Below the pieces are notes generated by a model. That model was not told the origin of the DNA. It made no database searches and saw nothing but the letters and a program-made list of their open reading frames with translations. The translations under genes and the position numbers were made by a program. Of a stretch of 64,000 nt of DNA, positions 43,383 to 54,589 are shown piece by piece (position 1 is the stretch's first letter; every line of letters starts with the position of its first letter). The DNA is from Brevundimonas sp. (GTDB lineage: Bacteria; Pseudomonadota; Alphaproteobacteria; Caulobacterales; Caulobacteraceae), in the NCBI RefSeq assembly GCF_030704825.1, contig NZ_JAUYNX010000035.1, positions 1-64,000 of the forward strand. The letters are read 5' to 3'.

Positions 43383-44983
43383 GTCGACTCCTTGAGCCGG
43401 AAGCGTTGCAGCTTGCCGGTCTGGGTCCTGGGCAGGGCGTCCACGAAATCGAGGCCGCGCGGGTATTTGTAGGGGGCGATGACGCCCTTCACGAAGGTCT
43501 GGAGCTCGGCGCGCAGGGCGTCGGACGGGGTATGGCCCTCATTCAGCACCACGAAGGCCTGGACGATCTGGCCGCGTTCGGGGTCGGGGGCGCCGATGAC
43601 GGCGGCCTCGGCGACGGAGGGGTGGCGCAGCAGCGCGTGTTCCACTTCCGGGGCGCCGATATTGTAGCCGGATGAGATAATCATGTCGTCGGACCGGGCG
43701 ACGAACCAGAAATAGCCGTCCTCATCCAGCCGGTAGACGTCGCCGGTCAGGTTCCAGCCGTCCTTCACATAGGCCGCCTGCCGCTCGTCATCGAGATAGC
43801 GACAGCCCGTCGGCCCGCGAACCGCCAGGCGGCCGGTCTCGCCGGGGGGCAGGGGCCGGCCGGCGTCGTCGACGATCCGGGCCTGATAGCCGGGCACGGC
43901 CTTTCCCGTGGAGCCGGGACGGATGTCGTCGCCGCGCGCCGAGATGAAGACGTGGATCATCTCGGTCGAGCCGATGCCGTCGATGATGCGGATCCCGGTC
44001 GCCTCGTGCCAGGCGTCAGAGGTGGCGGCGGGCAGGGCCTCGCCGGCCGAGACGCAGGTTCGCAGGCTCGACAGGTCATGGTCGCCGGCCAGCTTCAGCA
44101 GGGCGCGGTAGCCGGTAGGGGCGGTGAACAGGGCGGTGGCGCGCTGACGAGCGATGGTCTCGGCCAGGGCGTCGAAGCCGGGGCGGCTGGCGAAGGCGGT
44201 GGCGGCGCCTGCGGCGGCCGGGAAGACCACCAGCCCTCCGAGGCCGAAGGTGAAGGCGATCGGCGGGGTGCCGACGACGATGTCGTCCTTCGTCAGGCCG
44301 ACGATGTGCTTTGCGAAGGTGTCGGCCATGGCCAGGATGTCGCGATGAAAATGCACGCAGCCCTTGGGCTTGCCGGTGGTGCCGGAGGTAAAGGCGATCA
44401 GGGCCGGATCATCGGCCGCGGTGCCGACGGCCTCGAAGCGGAAACCCATCGGCAGGGCCCGGGCCGCCCTCTGCAGGGCGGCGGAGCCCATGACATGCGT
44501 CAGGGACGGCGTCGTCGTGCGCGCTTCGGCGACCACCTCGGCGAAGGCCTCATAGACGAGCGCGTGGCTGATCTGCGCCTTGTCGATGACGGTGGCCAGT
44601 TCCGCGGCGCGCAGCATGGGCATGGTCGCCACGACCACGCCGCCCGCTTTCAGGATCGCGAACCACGCCATCACCGTCCAGGACGAGTTCGGTCCGTGCA
44701 GCAGCACCCGGTTGCCCGGGACCAGCCCCATCTCCTCGACCAGCACCCGCGCCATCCGGCCCGAGATGGCGTCGACGCGGCTCCACGAAAATTCGTGATC
44801 GACGTCTATCAGGGCGCGGGCGTCGGGGCCGCCGGCCTCGATGGCCCGGCGAAGCAGTTCGACCCCCGCGTTCAGTCGCTCGGGCCAGGCCAGTTCCGGC
44901 AGGTCGAAGACCAGTTCCGGCTGCTGATCCGCCGGCGGCAGATGATCGAGGACGAACCGGTCGATATGGGCGCTGATCCCCAT
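43379..44983 (-). CDS. Aryl-CoA ligase, probably 2-aminobenzoate-CoA ligase
   Basis: A 534-residue AMP-forming ligase of the benzoate-CoA ligase group. P-loop-like FTSGTTGKPKGCVHFHRD, YNIGAPEVEHALLRHPSVAE and C-terminal PRTQTGKLQRFRLKE with the catalytic Lys are present. The N-terminal [20 protein letters not shown], running into QPELVFDL, resembles 2-aminobenzoate-CoA ligase of Azoarcus evansii, and the neighbouring monooxygenase/reductase fits the same pathway. The ATG at 44983 overlaps the dehydrogenase stop (ATGA); the frame is open further upstream but runs inside that gene. Salicylate or benzoate remain possible substrates. Confidence 0.85.
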   Translation of the reverse strand: MGISAHIDRFVLDHLPPADQQPELVFDLPELAWPERLNAGVELLRRAIEAGGPDARALIDVDHEFSWSRVDAISGRMARVLVEEMGLVPGNRVLLHGPNSSWTVMAWFAILKAGGVVVATMPMLRAAELATVIDKAQISHALVYEAFAEVVAEARTTTPSLTHVMGSAALQRAARALPMGFRFEAVGTAADDPALIAFTSGTTGKPKGCVHFHRDILAMADTFAKHIVGLTKDDIVVGTPPIAFTFGLGGLVVFPAAAGAATAFASRPGFDALAETIARQRATALFTAPTGYRALLKLAGDHDLSSLRTCVSAGEALPAATSDAWHEATGIRIIDGIGSTEMIHVFISARGDDIRPGSTGKAVPGYQARIVDDAGRPLPPGETGRLAVRGPTGCRYLDDERQAAYVKDGWNLTGDVYRLDEDGYFWFVARSDDMIISSGYNIGAPEVEHALLRHPSVAEAAVIGAPDPERGQIVQAFVVLNEGHTPSDALRAELQTFVKGVIAPYKYPRGLDFVDALPRTQTGKLQRFRLKEST

Positions 44984-46164
44984 CAGGCGCCTCCCAGACC
45001 CGCGAGCACCTGTCGGGCGATGACGATCTTCTGCACCTCCGAGGCGCCCTCGTAGATGCGCAGCGCGCGGATCTCGCGATACAGCCGCTCGACCGGATGC
45101 CCCGAGACGACGCCGAGCCCGCCGAACAGCTGGACCGCCTGATCGATCACGGCCTGGGCCTCGTCGGTGGCGTAGAGTTTGGCCATGGCGGCCTCGCGGG
45201 TGACGCGCGGCGCGCCCTGATCCTTCAGCCATGCGGCGCGGTAGATCAGCAGGGCCGAGGCGTCGATCTTCAGGGCCATGTCGGCCAGCGAGGCCTGCAC
45301 CAGCTGCAGGTCGCTCATCGGCGCGCCGAACAGCTTGCGGGCCACGGTCCGCGACGCGGCCTCGTCGAAGGCGCGGCGCGAGAAGCCGAGGGCGGCGGCG
45401 GCGACCGTGGAGCGGAACACGTCCAGCGTGGCCATGGCGATGCGGAAACCTTCGCCGGGCGCGCCGAGGATGCGGTCCCCGTCGATGCGGCAGCCGTTGA
45501 AGCGGATCGTGGCCAGCGGATGGGCGGCCATCAGGGGGATGCGTTCGACGACCTCGAAGCCGGGCGTATTGGCGTCGACGACGAAGGCGCTGATGCCCTT
45601 GGCGCCGGTCCCTTCGCCGGTGCGGGCGAAGACGGTGTAGCGATCGGCGAGGCCGCCGTTGGAAATGAAGGTCTTGGTCCCGTCGAGGACCCAGCTGTCG
45701 CCCTCGCGGCTCGCGGAAGTTGACAGGGCGGCGACGTCGGAGCCCGCGTCGGGCTCGGACAGGGCGAAGGCGGCGATGGTTTCACCCGCCGCCACGCCGG
45801 GCAGCCAGCGCGCCTTCTGCTCGTCCGTGCCGAACAGGCTGATGGGGCCGGAGCCCAGGCCCTGCATGGCGAAAACGAAGTCGGCCAAGCCGGAATGGCG
45901 GGCCAGGGTCTCCCGCGTCAGGCACAGGGTGCGCACGTCCAGCTTGCCGTTCGCGTCCGGGACGGCGTTGTTGAGCCAGCCGCCGTCGGCCAACGCCTTC
46001 AGGATCGTCCTGCAATCGCCGTCCAGATCGTGGTCGCCGTGCTGGTGAAGCACATCGCCGTTGGCCTCGGCCCAAGCGTCGATGTCTGCGACGAAGGCGC
46101 GGTGGCGGTCGTCGAAGAAGGGCCAGTCGAGGAAGGTCGTGTCACGGGCGGTTTTGGCGGCCAT
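44983..46164 (-). CDS. Acyl-CoA dehydrogenase
   Basis: A 393-residue FAD acyl-CoA dehydrogenase. [17 protein letters not shown] and [17 protein letters not shown] bind FAD; the probable catalytic Glu is in [19 protein letters not shown]. In this operon it should oxidise a cyclic or ring-opened CoA intermediate. Starts 3 bp after the hydratase stop; overlaps the ligase gene. Confidence 0.9.
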   Translation of the reverse strand: MAAKTARDTTFLDWPFFDDRHRAFVADIDAWAEANGDVLHQHGDHDLDGDCRTILKALADGGWLNNAVPDANGKLDVRTLCLTRETLARHSGLADFVFAMQGLGSGPISLFGTDEQKARWLPGVAAGETIAAFALSEPDAGSDVAALSTSASREGDSWVLDGTKTFISNGGLADRYTVFARTGEGTGAKGISAFVVDANTPGFEVVERIPLMAAHPLATIRFNGCRIDGDRILGAPGEGFRIAMATLDVFRSTVAAAALGFSRRAFDEAASRTVARKLFGAPMSDLQLVQASLADMALKIDASALLIYRAAWLKDQGAPRVTREAAMAKLYATDEAQAVIDQAVQLFGGLGVVSGHPVERLYREIRALRIYEGASEVQKIVIARQVLAGLGGA

Positions 46165-46167
46165 CGC

Positions 46168-46976
<809 letters not shown>

Positions 46977-46980
<4 letters not shown>

Positions 46981-47495
46981 CCGTTCAGCTCCTCGTGAGT
47001 GGTGGCGTGGAGCGATCGCTTGGCGCGCTCCAGCAGGCGGGTCAGCTCGTCGGCCTCGGTCTCGGTCAGGTCGGCGAACAGGGCCTCGATCCAGCGTTCG
47101 TGCGCCCGGGCCATGGCGGTGAACCGGGTTTGGCCCAGGGGCGTCAGGCGCACGCGCTGAACCCGGCGGTCGGCCCCGGCCATGGCCTCGATCAGGCCGT
47201 CGACCTTGAGGCGCGCGGCCAGTCCGGTAACGTTGCCGTTGGAGACCATCAGCATGCGCGAGACCTCGCCCATGGTCAGGCCGGCCTCGCCGGCGCGGTC
47301 CAGCGCCGACAGCATGTCGAAACGGGGCAGGGTCGAGCCGAACTCGTCGCGCAGGCGGTGGGAGATGGTCTGTTCGATGGTGGTGGCGCAGGTCAGCAGC
47401 CGCAGCCACAGGCGCAGGGACCGCTTGCCGTCCGGCGCGCCGCCCAATCTGTCGGGGAGGGGGCGATCAGGCAGGTGGGTGGCGGCCGGGCTCAC
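46977..47495 (-). CDS. MarR family transcriptional regulator
   Basis: A 172-residue winged-helix regulator: [31 protein letters not shown] is the HTH and [15 protein letters not shown] the wing. GTG at 47495 overlaps the SDR stop. Embedded in the operon, it likely represses it until an aryl-CoA ligand binds; the palindrome at 50548 is the best operator candidate. Confidence 0.88.
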
Positions 47496-48253
47496 AGCTC
47501 GCCGCCCGCGACCGGAACGGCGGCGCCGTTGACGCCCGAGGCCCCGTCGCCGCACAGCCAGACGATGGTCTGGGCCACCTCGTCCGGCGTGATCAGCCGG
47601 CCCTGCGGGTTGGAGGCGGCCAGGGCGGCGCGGGCCTCTTCCTCGCTGCGTCCGGTCTTGCCGGTGATGGCCTCGACCGAGCGGGCGACGAGGTCCGTGT
47701 CGGTAAAACCGGGGCAGACGGCGTTGACGGTCACGCCCTTGCTGGCGACCTCCAGCGCCAGGGCCCGGGTCAGGCCGACGAGGCCGTGCTTGGCCGCGAC
47801 ATAGGCCGAGACGTAGGCGTAGCCCTTCAGCCCCGCGGTCGAGGCGACGTTGACGATGCGGCCCCGGCGGCGGGTCAGCATGCCGGGCAGGACCAGCCGG
47901 GCGGCCTCGGCGGGGGCCTCGAGGTTAAGGGCCAGCATGGCGCGGAAGGCATCGGCGTCGGTCCTGAGGAAGGGGGCCGAGGTGGCGGCGCCCGCGTTGT
48001 TGACCAGGATGTCGATCGGGCCAAACCGGTCGCGGCCGGCCTCGATGGCGGCGGCAAGGGCGTCCGGGTCGGTGACGTCGGCGGGTGCGACGAAGGCGAG
48101 GTCGCCGATGCGGTCGGCCGTCTCGTTGAGGCGGGCGAGGTGGCGGCCGATCAGGGTGACCTGACATCCGGCCTCGGCCAGGCGGTCGGCCGTGGCCCGG
48201 CCGATGCCGGAGCCGGCGCCTGTGACCACCGCGTGATGTCCCGCCAGGCTCAT
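47492..48253 (-). CDS. Short-chain dehydrogenase/reductase
   Basis: A 253-residue [19 protein letters not shown] binds the nucleotide, [11 protein letters not shown], active-site S (NVASTAG) and YVAAKHG with Tyr and Lys. It would oxidise a hydroxyacyl-CoA or alicyclic alcohol in the pathway, in the manner of 3-hydroxyacyl-CoA dehydrogenases. ATG at 48253 overlaps the preceding stop. Confidence 0.9.
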   Translation of the reverse strand: MSLAGHHAVVTGAGSGIGRATADRLAEAGCQVTLIGRHLARLNETADRIGDLAFVAPADVTDPDALAAAIEAGRDRFGPIDILVNNAGAATSAPFLRTDADAFRAMLALNLEAPAEAARLVLPGMLTRRRGRIVNVASTAGLKGYAYVSAYVAAKHGLVGLTRALALEVASKGVTVNAVCPGFTDTDLVARSVEAITGKTGRSEEEARAALAASNPQGRLITPDEVAQTIVWLCGDGASGVNGAAVPVAGGEL

Positions 48254-50547
48254 ACCGGTCCCGCCTGCTGCTGCTTCTCGAGGTTTCGGGCCAGCTGGGC
48301 GAAGCCGGCGAGATACTGGACCGGCGGCTTCTGACCGCGCCAGCCCAGCTCGGCGGCCGCGCGCAGGCTCCAGTTCGGATCGGCCAGATGCGGGCGGGCG
48401 AGGGCGCACAGGTCGGCGCGGCCGGCGGCGAGAATGCTGTTCACGTGGTCGGTCTCAAAGATGTTGCCGACAGCCATGGTGGACACGCCCGCCTCGTTGC
48501 GGATGCGATCGCTGAACGGGGTCTGGAACATGCGGCCGTAGACGGGCCGCGCCTCCTCCGAGGTCTGGCCGGCCGAGACGTCGATCAGGTCGCAGCCGGC
48601 TTCGGCGAAGGCGCGGGCGATGGCGACTGAGTCCGCGGACGTCAGGCCGTCGTCGACCCAGTCGGTGGCGGACAGGCGCACCGACATCGGCTTGTCGTCC
48701 GGCCAGACGGCGCGCATGGCGGCGAAGACCTCCAGCGGGAAGCGCAGCCGGTTCTCGACGGAGCCGCCGTACTCGTCGGTGCGGTGGTTCGAGACCGGCG
48801 TGAGGAAGGATGACAGCAGGTAGCCGTGGGCGCCGTGCAACTCGACCATGTCGAATCCGGCCTCGTGGGCCCAGACCGTGGCGCGGACGAAGTCGTCGCG
48901 GACGCGGTCCATGTCGGCGCGGGTCATCTCCCGCGGAAGCTGGTCTTCGTCCGACCACGGAATGGCGGAGGCAGCGATCAGGGGCCAGCCGTTCTCCAGC
49001 GGCTGGTCGGCGCGCGGTCCCCAGGGCCGTTCGACCGAACCCTTGCGGCCCGCGTGGGCCAGCTGGATGGCGATGCGGGACCCTTGGGCGTGAACGAAGT
49101 CGACGATCCGTTTCCAGGCGTCGCGGTGTTCCGGTCGGTACATACCGGCGCAGCCGGGGGTGATGCGGCCATCGGCCGAGACGTCGGTCATCTCGGTGAA
49201 GACCAGTCCCGCGCCGCCCAGGGCGCGGGCACCCAGATGGACCAGATGGAAGTCTCCGACCATCCCCTCCTCGGCCGAGTACATGCACATGGGCGAGACG
49301 ACGACGCGGTTGGGCAGGGTCAGGCCGCGCAGGCGCAGCGGCGCGAACATCGGCGCGGGGGGATTGTCCGTAGGGGGAGCGCCTGCGTTGTCGGCGAACC
49401 AGCGCTCGACGCCTGTGAGGAAGTCGCGGTCGCGCAGTCGCAGGTTCTCGTGGCTGACGCGCTGGCTGCGGGTCAGCAGACTGTAGGCGAACTGCAGCGG
49501 GTCGAGACCGACGTAACGGTCGACCGTCTCGAACCATTCCGTGGAGTTGCGGGCCGCGCTCTGCAGCTTCAGCACCTCGACACGGCGCTCGATCTCGTAG
49601 GCGGCCAGGGCGTCGTCCAGATCGCCGCCCCCGGTCAGGGCCCCGGCCAACCGGATCGCGTCTTCGAACGCCAGCTTGGTGCCCGAGCCGATGGAGAAAT
49701 GCGCCGTGTGGGCGGCGTCGCCCAGCAGCACCACCTTGCCGTCGCGCCAATTGGAACAGGCCACGCGCGGGAAATTCAGCCAGGCCGAGCCGCGCAGGTG
49801 CCTCGCATTGCTCATCAGGGCATGGCCGCCCAGCCAGTCGGCGAACAGGGCCTCCGCCGCGCGGCAGGTCTGGTCCTGATCCATCCCGTCGAAGCCGAGC
49901 CCGCGCCAGGTCGCCTCGGTGCATTCGACGATGAAGGTCGAGGCTCCGGGTTCAAACTGGTAGGCGTGGGCCCAGATCCAGCCGTGCGGAGTGTCGACAA
50001 AAGCGAAGGTGAAGGCGTCGAACGACTGTCTCGTGCCCAGCCAGATGTATTTGTTGGTCCGGATGTCGATGTCGACGCCGAACACCTCGGGGCTGTCGTT
50101 GCGGGTGCGGCTGTTCAGGCCGTCAGCGGCCACGACGACGTCGGCGTCCAGAGCCAGGATGTCGGCGACCTCGCTCTGGAACCGCAGGTCGACGCCCAGC
50201 GACCGGGCGCGTTCCTGCAGGATCGTCAGAAGGCGCTGCCGGCCAATGCCGGCGAAGCCGTGTCCGCCGGAGCGGATGGTTCGGCCGTGGATGTGCACGT
50301 CGATGTCGTCCCAGTGGACGAAGGCGGCCTCTATGATCGCGGCGGTTTCGGGGTCATTGGCTTTCAAATTGGCCAGCGTCTGGTCCGAGAAGACCACGCC
50401 CCAGCCGAAGGTGTCATCGGCCTGGTTGCGCTCGTGCACGACGACATCGAGCGAGGGATCGCGCAGCTTCAGGGAAATCGCGAGGTACAGGCCGCCCGGC
50501 CCGGCGCCCACGACGGCGATGCTTCTGATGGCGTGATCCGACGACAT
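48250..50547 (-). CDS. Flavin monooxygenase/old yellow enzyme fusion: 2-aminobenzoyl-CoA monooxygenase/reductase (or salicylyl-CoA 5-hydroxylase)
   Basis: A 765-residue two-domain flavoenzyme. The N-terminal part (about 1-385) is a class A FAD monooxygenase: [20 protein letters not shown], then [22 protein letters not shown]. The C-terminal part (about 400-750) is an NADH:flavin oxidoreductase: [59 protein letters not shown]. This fusion hydroxylates and then reduces 2-aminobenzoyl-CoA in Azoarcus; a related form acts on salicylyl-CoA. The ATG at 50547 directly abuts a palindrome and has no ribosome-binding site, so a leaderless message is possible. First gene of the operon. Confidence 0.9.
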   Translation of the reverse strand: MSSDHAIRSIAVVGAGPGGLYLAISLKLRDPSLDVVVHERNQADDTFGWGVVFSDQTLANLKANDPETAAIIEAAFVHWDDIDVHIHGRTIRSGGHGFAGIGRQRLLTILQERARSLGVDLRFQSEVADILALDADVVVAADGLNSRTRNDSPEVFGVDIDIRTNKYIWLGTRQSFDAFTFAFVDTPHGWIWAHAYQFEPGASTFIVECTEATWRGLGFDGMDQDQTCRAAEALFADWLGGHALMSNARHLRGSAWLNFPRVACSNWRDGKVVLLGDAAHTAHFSIGSGTKLAFEDAIRLAGALTGGGDLDDALAAYEIERRVEVLKLQSAARNSTEWFETVDRYVGLDPLQFAYSLLTRSQRVSHENLRLRDRDFLTGVERWFADNAGAPPTDNPPAPMFAPLRLRGLTLPNRVVVSPMCMYSAEEGMVGDFHLVHLGARALGGAGLVFTEMTDVSADGRITPGCAGMYRPEHRDAWKRIVDFVHAQGSRIAIQLAHAGRKGSVERPWGPRADQPLENGWPLIAASAIPWSDEDQLPREMTRADMDRVRDDFVRATVWAHEAGFDMVELHGAHGYLLSSFLTPVSNHRTDEYGGSVENRLRFPLEVFAAMRAVWPDDKPMSVRLSATDWVDDGLTSADSVAIARAFAEAGCDLIDVSAGQTSEEARPVYGRMFQTPFSDRIRNEAGVSTMAVGNIFETDHVNSILAAGRADLCALARPHLADPNWSLRAAAELGWRGQKPPVQYLAGFAQLARNLEKQQQAGPV

Positions 50548-50563
50548 GTTTTAAGCTTGAAAC
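50548..50563. promoter_or_regulatory. Palindrome at the 5' end of the aromatic-CoA operon (candidate MarR operator)
   Basis: GTTTTAAGCTTGAAAC matches its reverse complement at 14 of 16 positions and touches the start codon of the monooxygenase gene. MarR proteins bind such sites to block transcription. Confidence 0.5.
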
Positions 50564-50633
50564 ATATTCCGGCGATAGTCCACAATTGGTTGCACGGGTA
50601 GCCGAAACCTGTCCGACCGGGCAGGGTGGGATC

Positions 50634-51542
50634 ATGACCTATCGGACTGACGAACCGCTGATGGCGGGGGTGGAACTGGGCGGCACCAAGATCGTCTGCC
50701 TGCTGGCGGCCGGCCCGGAAGACGTCCGCGACGAGGTGCGGATACCGACGACGACGCCGGAAGAGACCCTGCCGGCCATCGCCGCGGTGCTGGAAAAGTG
50801 GCGCGCCGGGTCGGGGTTCGAGGCCCTCGGCGTGGCCAGCTTCGGCCCGCTGGATCTGGACGACCGCTCGCCCCGTTTCGGTCAGATCGTCGCCACCCCG
50901 AAGCCGGGCTGGGGCGGGTGGGCGCTGACCGCGCTGGGCGAGAACATGGGCGTGCCGGTCGTCATCGACACCGACGTCAATGGCGCGGCTTTCGCGGAGG
51001 GCCGCTGGGGGGCGGCGCGAGGGCTGCGGAGCTACGCCTATGTCACCGTCGGGACCGGGATCGGGGTGGGTTCCGTCATCGACGGTCGTCCGGTGCGGGG
51101 GTTGGGCCATTCCGAGGCGGGGCATCTGCGGGTCGGACGCCTGAAAGGAGACGACTGGCCGGGCGTCTGCCCCTACCACGGCGACTGCGTGGAGGGGCTG
51201 GCTTCCGGCCCGGCGGTGGCAGCGCGGGCCGGACGGCCGGGCGGCGCGCTCGAATCCGACGATCCCGCCTGGACCATGGTCGTCCACGCCCTGGGCGGCC
51301 TCTTGCACAATCTGGTCCTGACCACCGCGCCCGAGCGCATCCTGATCGGCGGCGGCGTGGCGGATGGGCAGGCCTGGCTGTTCCCGCGCCTGCGCGCCGC
51401 CCTGATCGACAGTCTCGCGGGCTACGCGACCGCCGACCGGATCGCGGCCGGCCTCGACGCATTCGTTCAGCCGCCCGGGCTGGGCGCCCGGGCCGGGCCG
51501 CTGGGGGCCATCGCCCTGGCTCGCAACGCCTTGCCCGGGTAG
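50634..51542 (+). CDS. ROK family sugar kinase (fructokinase-like)
   Basis: A 302-residue ROK kinase. GVELGGTKIVCLLAAG binds ATP, DTDVNGAAFAEGRWGAARG contains the catalytic Asp region, and GHLRVGRLKGDDWPGVCPYHGDCVEGLASG is the His/Cys zinc site of bacterial fructokinases. It phosphorylates fructose or mannose. GGGTGGG precedes the ATG at 50634. Divergent from the aromatic operon and tail-to-tail with the LysR gene (1 bp apart). Confidence 0.9.
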   Translation: MTYRTDEPLMAGVELGGTKIVCLLAAGPEDVRDEVRIPTTTPEETLPAIAAVLEKWRAGSGFEALGVASFGPLDLDDRSPRFGQIVATPKPGWGGWALTALGENMGVPVVIDTDVNGAAFAEGRWGAARGLRSYAYVTVGTGIGVGSVIDGRPVRGLGHSEAGHLRVGRLKGDDWPGVCPYHGDCVEGLASGPAVAARAGRPGGALESDDPAWTMVVHALGGLLHNLVLTTAPERILIGGGVADGQAWLFPRLRAALIDSLAGYATADRIAAGLDAFVQPPGLGARAGPLGAIALARNALPG

Positions 51543-51543
51543 C

Positions 51544-52443
51544 TCAGCCGCCGGTGAACATGGCCCGGTCAGCCTTGACCGCCTCGACGATCATCGCCGT
51601 CACCGCGCGGATACGGGCGAGGGGCTTGAGGTCGGCGTGGGTGACCAGCCACAGGCTGCGGTCCAGATGCACGGCGTCCGGCAGCACCCGCCGCAGGCCG
51701 GCCTCACGCGTGGCGATGAAGTCGGGCAGCACGCACAGGCCCGCGCCCGCCAGGGCCGCCTGCAGCTGGGCGATCAGGTTGGAGCTCTGCAGGGCGACGT
51801 GGATGTCGACGTCGGGAGCCTGCATATAGTCGAGCTCGGGCGCATAGAGCAGGTCGCCGATGTAGCCGATGAACCGATGGCCGGCCATGTCGGCGCGGGT
51901 CCGGATCGGCGGTCGGGCGTCCAGATAGGCCGGCGCGGCGTACAGGCTGAGGCCGTAGTCGGTCAGCTTGCGCGAGATCAGCCGGCCCTCGCGCGGCGCG
52001 CTGAGGGTCACGGCGATGTCGGCCTCGCGCTTGGACAGGCTGAGCACGCCGGAAATGGCCACCAGCTGGATGTCCAGTTCCGGGTGCCGATCGGCGAGCT
52101 TCGCCATCAGCGGCGCCAGGACATAGCTGCCGAACCCTTCGGGCGCGCCGATCCGCACGGTGCCGGTCAGGGCCTGGTCGGCCTCGCCCAGTTCGCTGGC
52201 GGCCAGCAGGGTCAGGCTCTCGATCCGTTCGGCCGTCGGCATCAGCCGCTCGCCGTGCGGGGTCAGGGCGTAGCCTTGAGGGCTGCGGTCGAACAGACGG
52301 GCGCCGAGCCCGTCCTCCAGCGCCGCGATGCGCCGGGCCACGGTGGTGTGGTCCATCGCCGTCCGCGTCGCCGCGGCCGTCAGCCGACCGGTACGAGCCA
52401 CGGCGAGGAAGGCGCGCAGGTCATTCCAGTTGAAATCCGCCAC
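51544..52443 (-). CDS. LysR family transcriptional regulator
   Basis: A 299-residue LysR protein: HTH in LRAFLAVARTGRLTAAATRT and MDHTTVARRIAALEDGLGARLFDR, then a substrate-binding domain with VRIGAPEGFGSYVLAPLM. The GTG at 52443 is preferred because AGGAG precedes it; the frame runs on 24 codons without a typical sequence. The divergent small gene and phaC are possible targets. Confidence 0.9.
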   Translation of the reverse strand: MADFNWNDLRAFLAVARTGRLTAAATRTAMDHTTVARRIAALEDGLGARLFDRSPQGYALTPHGERLMPTAERIESLTLLAASELGEADQALTGTVRIGAPEGFGSYVLAPLMAKLADRHPELDIQLVAISGVLSLSKREADIAVTLSAPREGRLISRKLTDYGLSLYAAPAYLDARPPIRTRADMAGHRFIGYIGDLLYAPELDYMQAPDVDIHVALQSSNLIAQLQAALAGAGLCVLPDFIATREAGLRRVLPDAVHLDRSLWLVTHADLKPLARIRAVTAMIVEAVKADRAMFTGG

Positions 52444-52452
52444 ATCCGCTCC

Positions 52453-52468
52453 TGTGCAAAAACGCACA
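52453..52468. promoter_or_regulatory. Inverted repeat before the LysR gene
   Basis: TGTGC-AAAAAC-GCACA is a perfect 5-bp inverted repeat 10 bp upstream of the LysR start, overlapping its ribosome-binding site, and could be an autoregulatory site. Confidence 0.35.
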
Positions 52469-52556
52469 ACGATTACGCAAACCTTGGCATCGTCAGAACA
52501 TAAAAGCCATGACATACCGCCGCCATCCGAACGTCTCCGTTCTCAGGACACCCGTC

Positions 52557-52745
52557 ATGGCTTTCGACGCCGCGGCCTATTCGCTCGCCACCTCGACCTT
52601 TCCGGCCCGTTCGGCAGCCGCGCTGATCGACGCAATCGGCGATCCCTGCCCGATCTGGACGGCCGAGAACCCCGACAGGGCGCTGGCGTTGCTGTTCGTG
52701 GCCCCGCGCGACTGCGTGGCCGTGGACATCCTCGTTTCCCTCTGA
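52557..52745 (+). CDS. Small hypothetical protein upstream of phaC
   Basis: A 62-residue protein (MAFDAAAYSLATSTFPARSA, then ...DCVAVDILVSL) with no membrane helix and no family I recognise. AGGA lies about 10 bases before the ATG. It ends 13 bp before phaC and may be in the same transcript. C-rich codon third positions are like its neighbours. It may be real or a leader ORF. Confidence 0.45.
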   Translation: MAFDAAAYSLATSTFPARSAAALIDAIGDPCPIWTAENPDRALALLFVAPRDCVAVDILVSL

Positions 52746-52758
52746 TCGGAAAGCCTGC

Positions 52759-54543
52759 ATGACCGTTTCCCCGCCGCCGGTTCCCCAGCTGCCCGATCCG
52801 ACCGTCGTGGCCGAGACGCTGACGGCCCTGATGCACAACGCCGCCGCCGCGGTGCGCACCACCATGGTCCAGGCGACCACGCCGCAGGCGCTGCCCTACG
52901 ACCCGACCACGCTGACGCGGGCGATGATCGACTTCAACACCGCGGTGATGATGCGGCCGGCCGCCCTGTTCGAGGCCCAGACCAGGAATTGGAACGACTG
53001 GACCGCCCTGTGGCGCACCATGGGCGAACGGGCCCTGGGCCAGGAAGCCGCTCCCGCCGCCGCCCCGGCCAGGGGTGACCGCCGCTTCGCCGATCCGGCG
53101 TGGAGCGACGAGCCCGTCTACGACTATCTGAAACAAGCCTATCTGCTGGCCGCGCGCCAGCTGCAGGATTTCGTCGCCTCGGCCCCGGTCGATGACGCGA
53201 CCCGCGCCCAGGTCGACTTCGCCAGCCGCCAGATGATGAACGCCCTGGCGCCGACCAACTTCCCGCACACCAATCCGCAGGTGGCCCGCCGCACCATCGA
53301 GAGCGGAGGCCTGAACCTGATGACCGGCCTGTCCAACCTGCTGGAAGACATCGGCAAGGGGCAGGGGCTGGTCGGCCGTCGCGCGCCCAATGACTTCGAA
53401 CTCGGCGTCAACGTCGCCGCCACGCCGGGCGCGGTTGTGTTCAGGAACGACCTGATGGAGCTGATCCAGTATGCGCCGACGACCGACAAGGTCTATCGCC
53501 GCCCACTGCTGTTCGTGCCGCCGCTGGTCAACAAATACTACCTCTTCGACCTGACCCCTAAGGCCAGTTATCTGAAATGGCTGGTCGACCAGGGCCACAC
53601 CGTCTTCGTCATCTCCTGGGCCAATCCGGACGAGAGCCACGCCGACAACGGCATGGACGCCTATGTGAAGGACGGCGTGATCGCGGCCCTGGACGCGGTT
53701 GAGCTGGCGACGGGCGAGCCCGACGCGGACCTGGTCTCCTATTGCCTCGGCGGCACGCTCTCGGCCATGACGCTGGCGTATCTGGCGAAGACCGGCGGCG
53801 CCGACCGGATCGCCTCGGCGACGCTGATCGCCACCCTCGTCGACTTCGGGGACATGGGCGAATGGTCGGTGTTCACGGGCGAGGACGACCTCAGGGCCTT
53901 CGACCGCTATCTGGACGAGAAGGGCTATGTCGAGGCCCACGACCTGACCAAACTTTTCTCGGCGGTGCGGGCCAACGATCTGATCTGGTCCTCGGTGGTG
54001 AACCACTATCTGCTGGGCGACGACGCCCGCGCCTCGGACCTGCTGTGGTGGTTCGACGACGGCTCGCGCATTCCGGCCCGGATGCTCAAGGAATACGGCC
54101 GCCAGATCCTGCGCGGCAACCGGCTCAAAGACGGCGGGGTCGAGATCGACGGTGTGGCGCTGGACCTGAAGACCATCGAGACCCCGGTCATGATCGTGGC
54201 CTTGAAGGACGACCACGTCTCGGCCTGGAAGAACACCTATGCCGGCCGGCGCTTCTTCGGCGGGCCGACCCGCTTCCTGTTGGGCGGCTCGGGCCACAAC
54301 GCCGGCATGATCAATCCGCCGGCGGCCAACAAGCACGGCTACTGGACCAATGACGAGGCGCCTGTCGACGCCGATGCCTGGCTGGCCCGCGCCGAGCAGA
54401 AGACCGGCTCGTGGTGGCCCGAATGGCAGGGCTGGCTCGACGCCGCCGCGGCCGACGACAAGGTCAAGGCCCGCAAGGTCGGTTCGGGCAAACTCAAGGC
54501 CGGCGCCGCGGCCCCGGGGACCTATGTCAGGGTGCGACACTAG
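52759..54543 (+). CDS. phaC: Class I poly(3-hydroxyalkanoate) synthase
   Basis: A 594-residue PHA synthase. The nucleophile is C329 in the lipase-like box SYCLGGTLSAMTLAYL, with Asp in VALKDDHVSAWKN and His in GGSGHNAGMIN. VPPLVNKYYLFDLTP and FVISWANPDESHA are class I signatures. It polymerises 3-hydroxyacyl-CoA into storage granules. No phaA, phaB or phasin gene is nearby. Confidence 0.95.
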   Translation: MTVSPPPVPQLPDPTVVAETLTALMHNAAAAVRTTMVQATTPQALPYDPTTLTRAMIDFNTAVMMRPAALFEAQTRNWNDWTALWRTMGERALGQEAAPAAAPARGDRRFADPAWSDEPVYDYLKQAYLLAARQLQDFVASAPVDDATRAQVDFASRQMMNALAPTNFPHTNPQVARRTIESGGLNLMTGLSNLLEDIGKGQGLVGRRAPNDFELGVNVAATPGAVVFRNDLMELIQYAPTTDKVYRRPLLFVPPLVNKYYLFDLTPKASYLKWLVDQGHTVFVISWANPDESHADNGMDAYVKDGVIAALDAVELATGEPDADLVSYCLGGTLSAMTLAYLAKTGGADRIASATLIATLVDFGDMGEWSVFTGEDDLRAFDRYLDEKGYVEAHDLTKLFSAVRANDLIWSSVVNHYLLGDDARASDLLWWFDDGSRIPARMLKEYGRQILRGNRLKDGGVEIDGVALDLKTIETPVMIVALKDDHVSAWKNTYAGRRFFGGPTRFLLGGSGHNAGMINPPAANKHGYWTNDEAPVDADAWLARAEQKTGSWWPEWQGWLDAAAADDKVKARKVGSGKLKAGAAAPGTYVRVRH

Positions 54544-54589
54544 GGCGGAGCAGCGGCGGGCAGCGCGGGCCGTTTCGCGATCTGCAACA

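Noticed and set aside
48250..48409. A longer N-terminus for the SDR protein reaching 48409
   Set aside because: The extra residues lie within the 3' end of the monooxygenase/reductase gene and are Arg/Ala-rich; the GxxxGIG motif is already near the front from the ATG at 48253.
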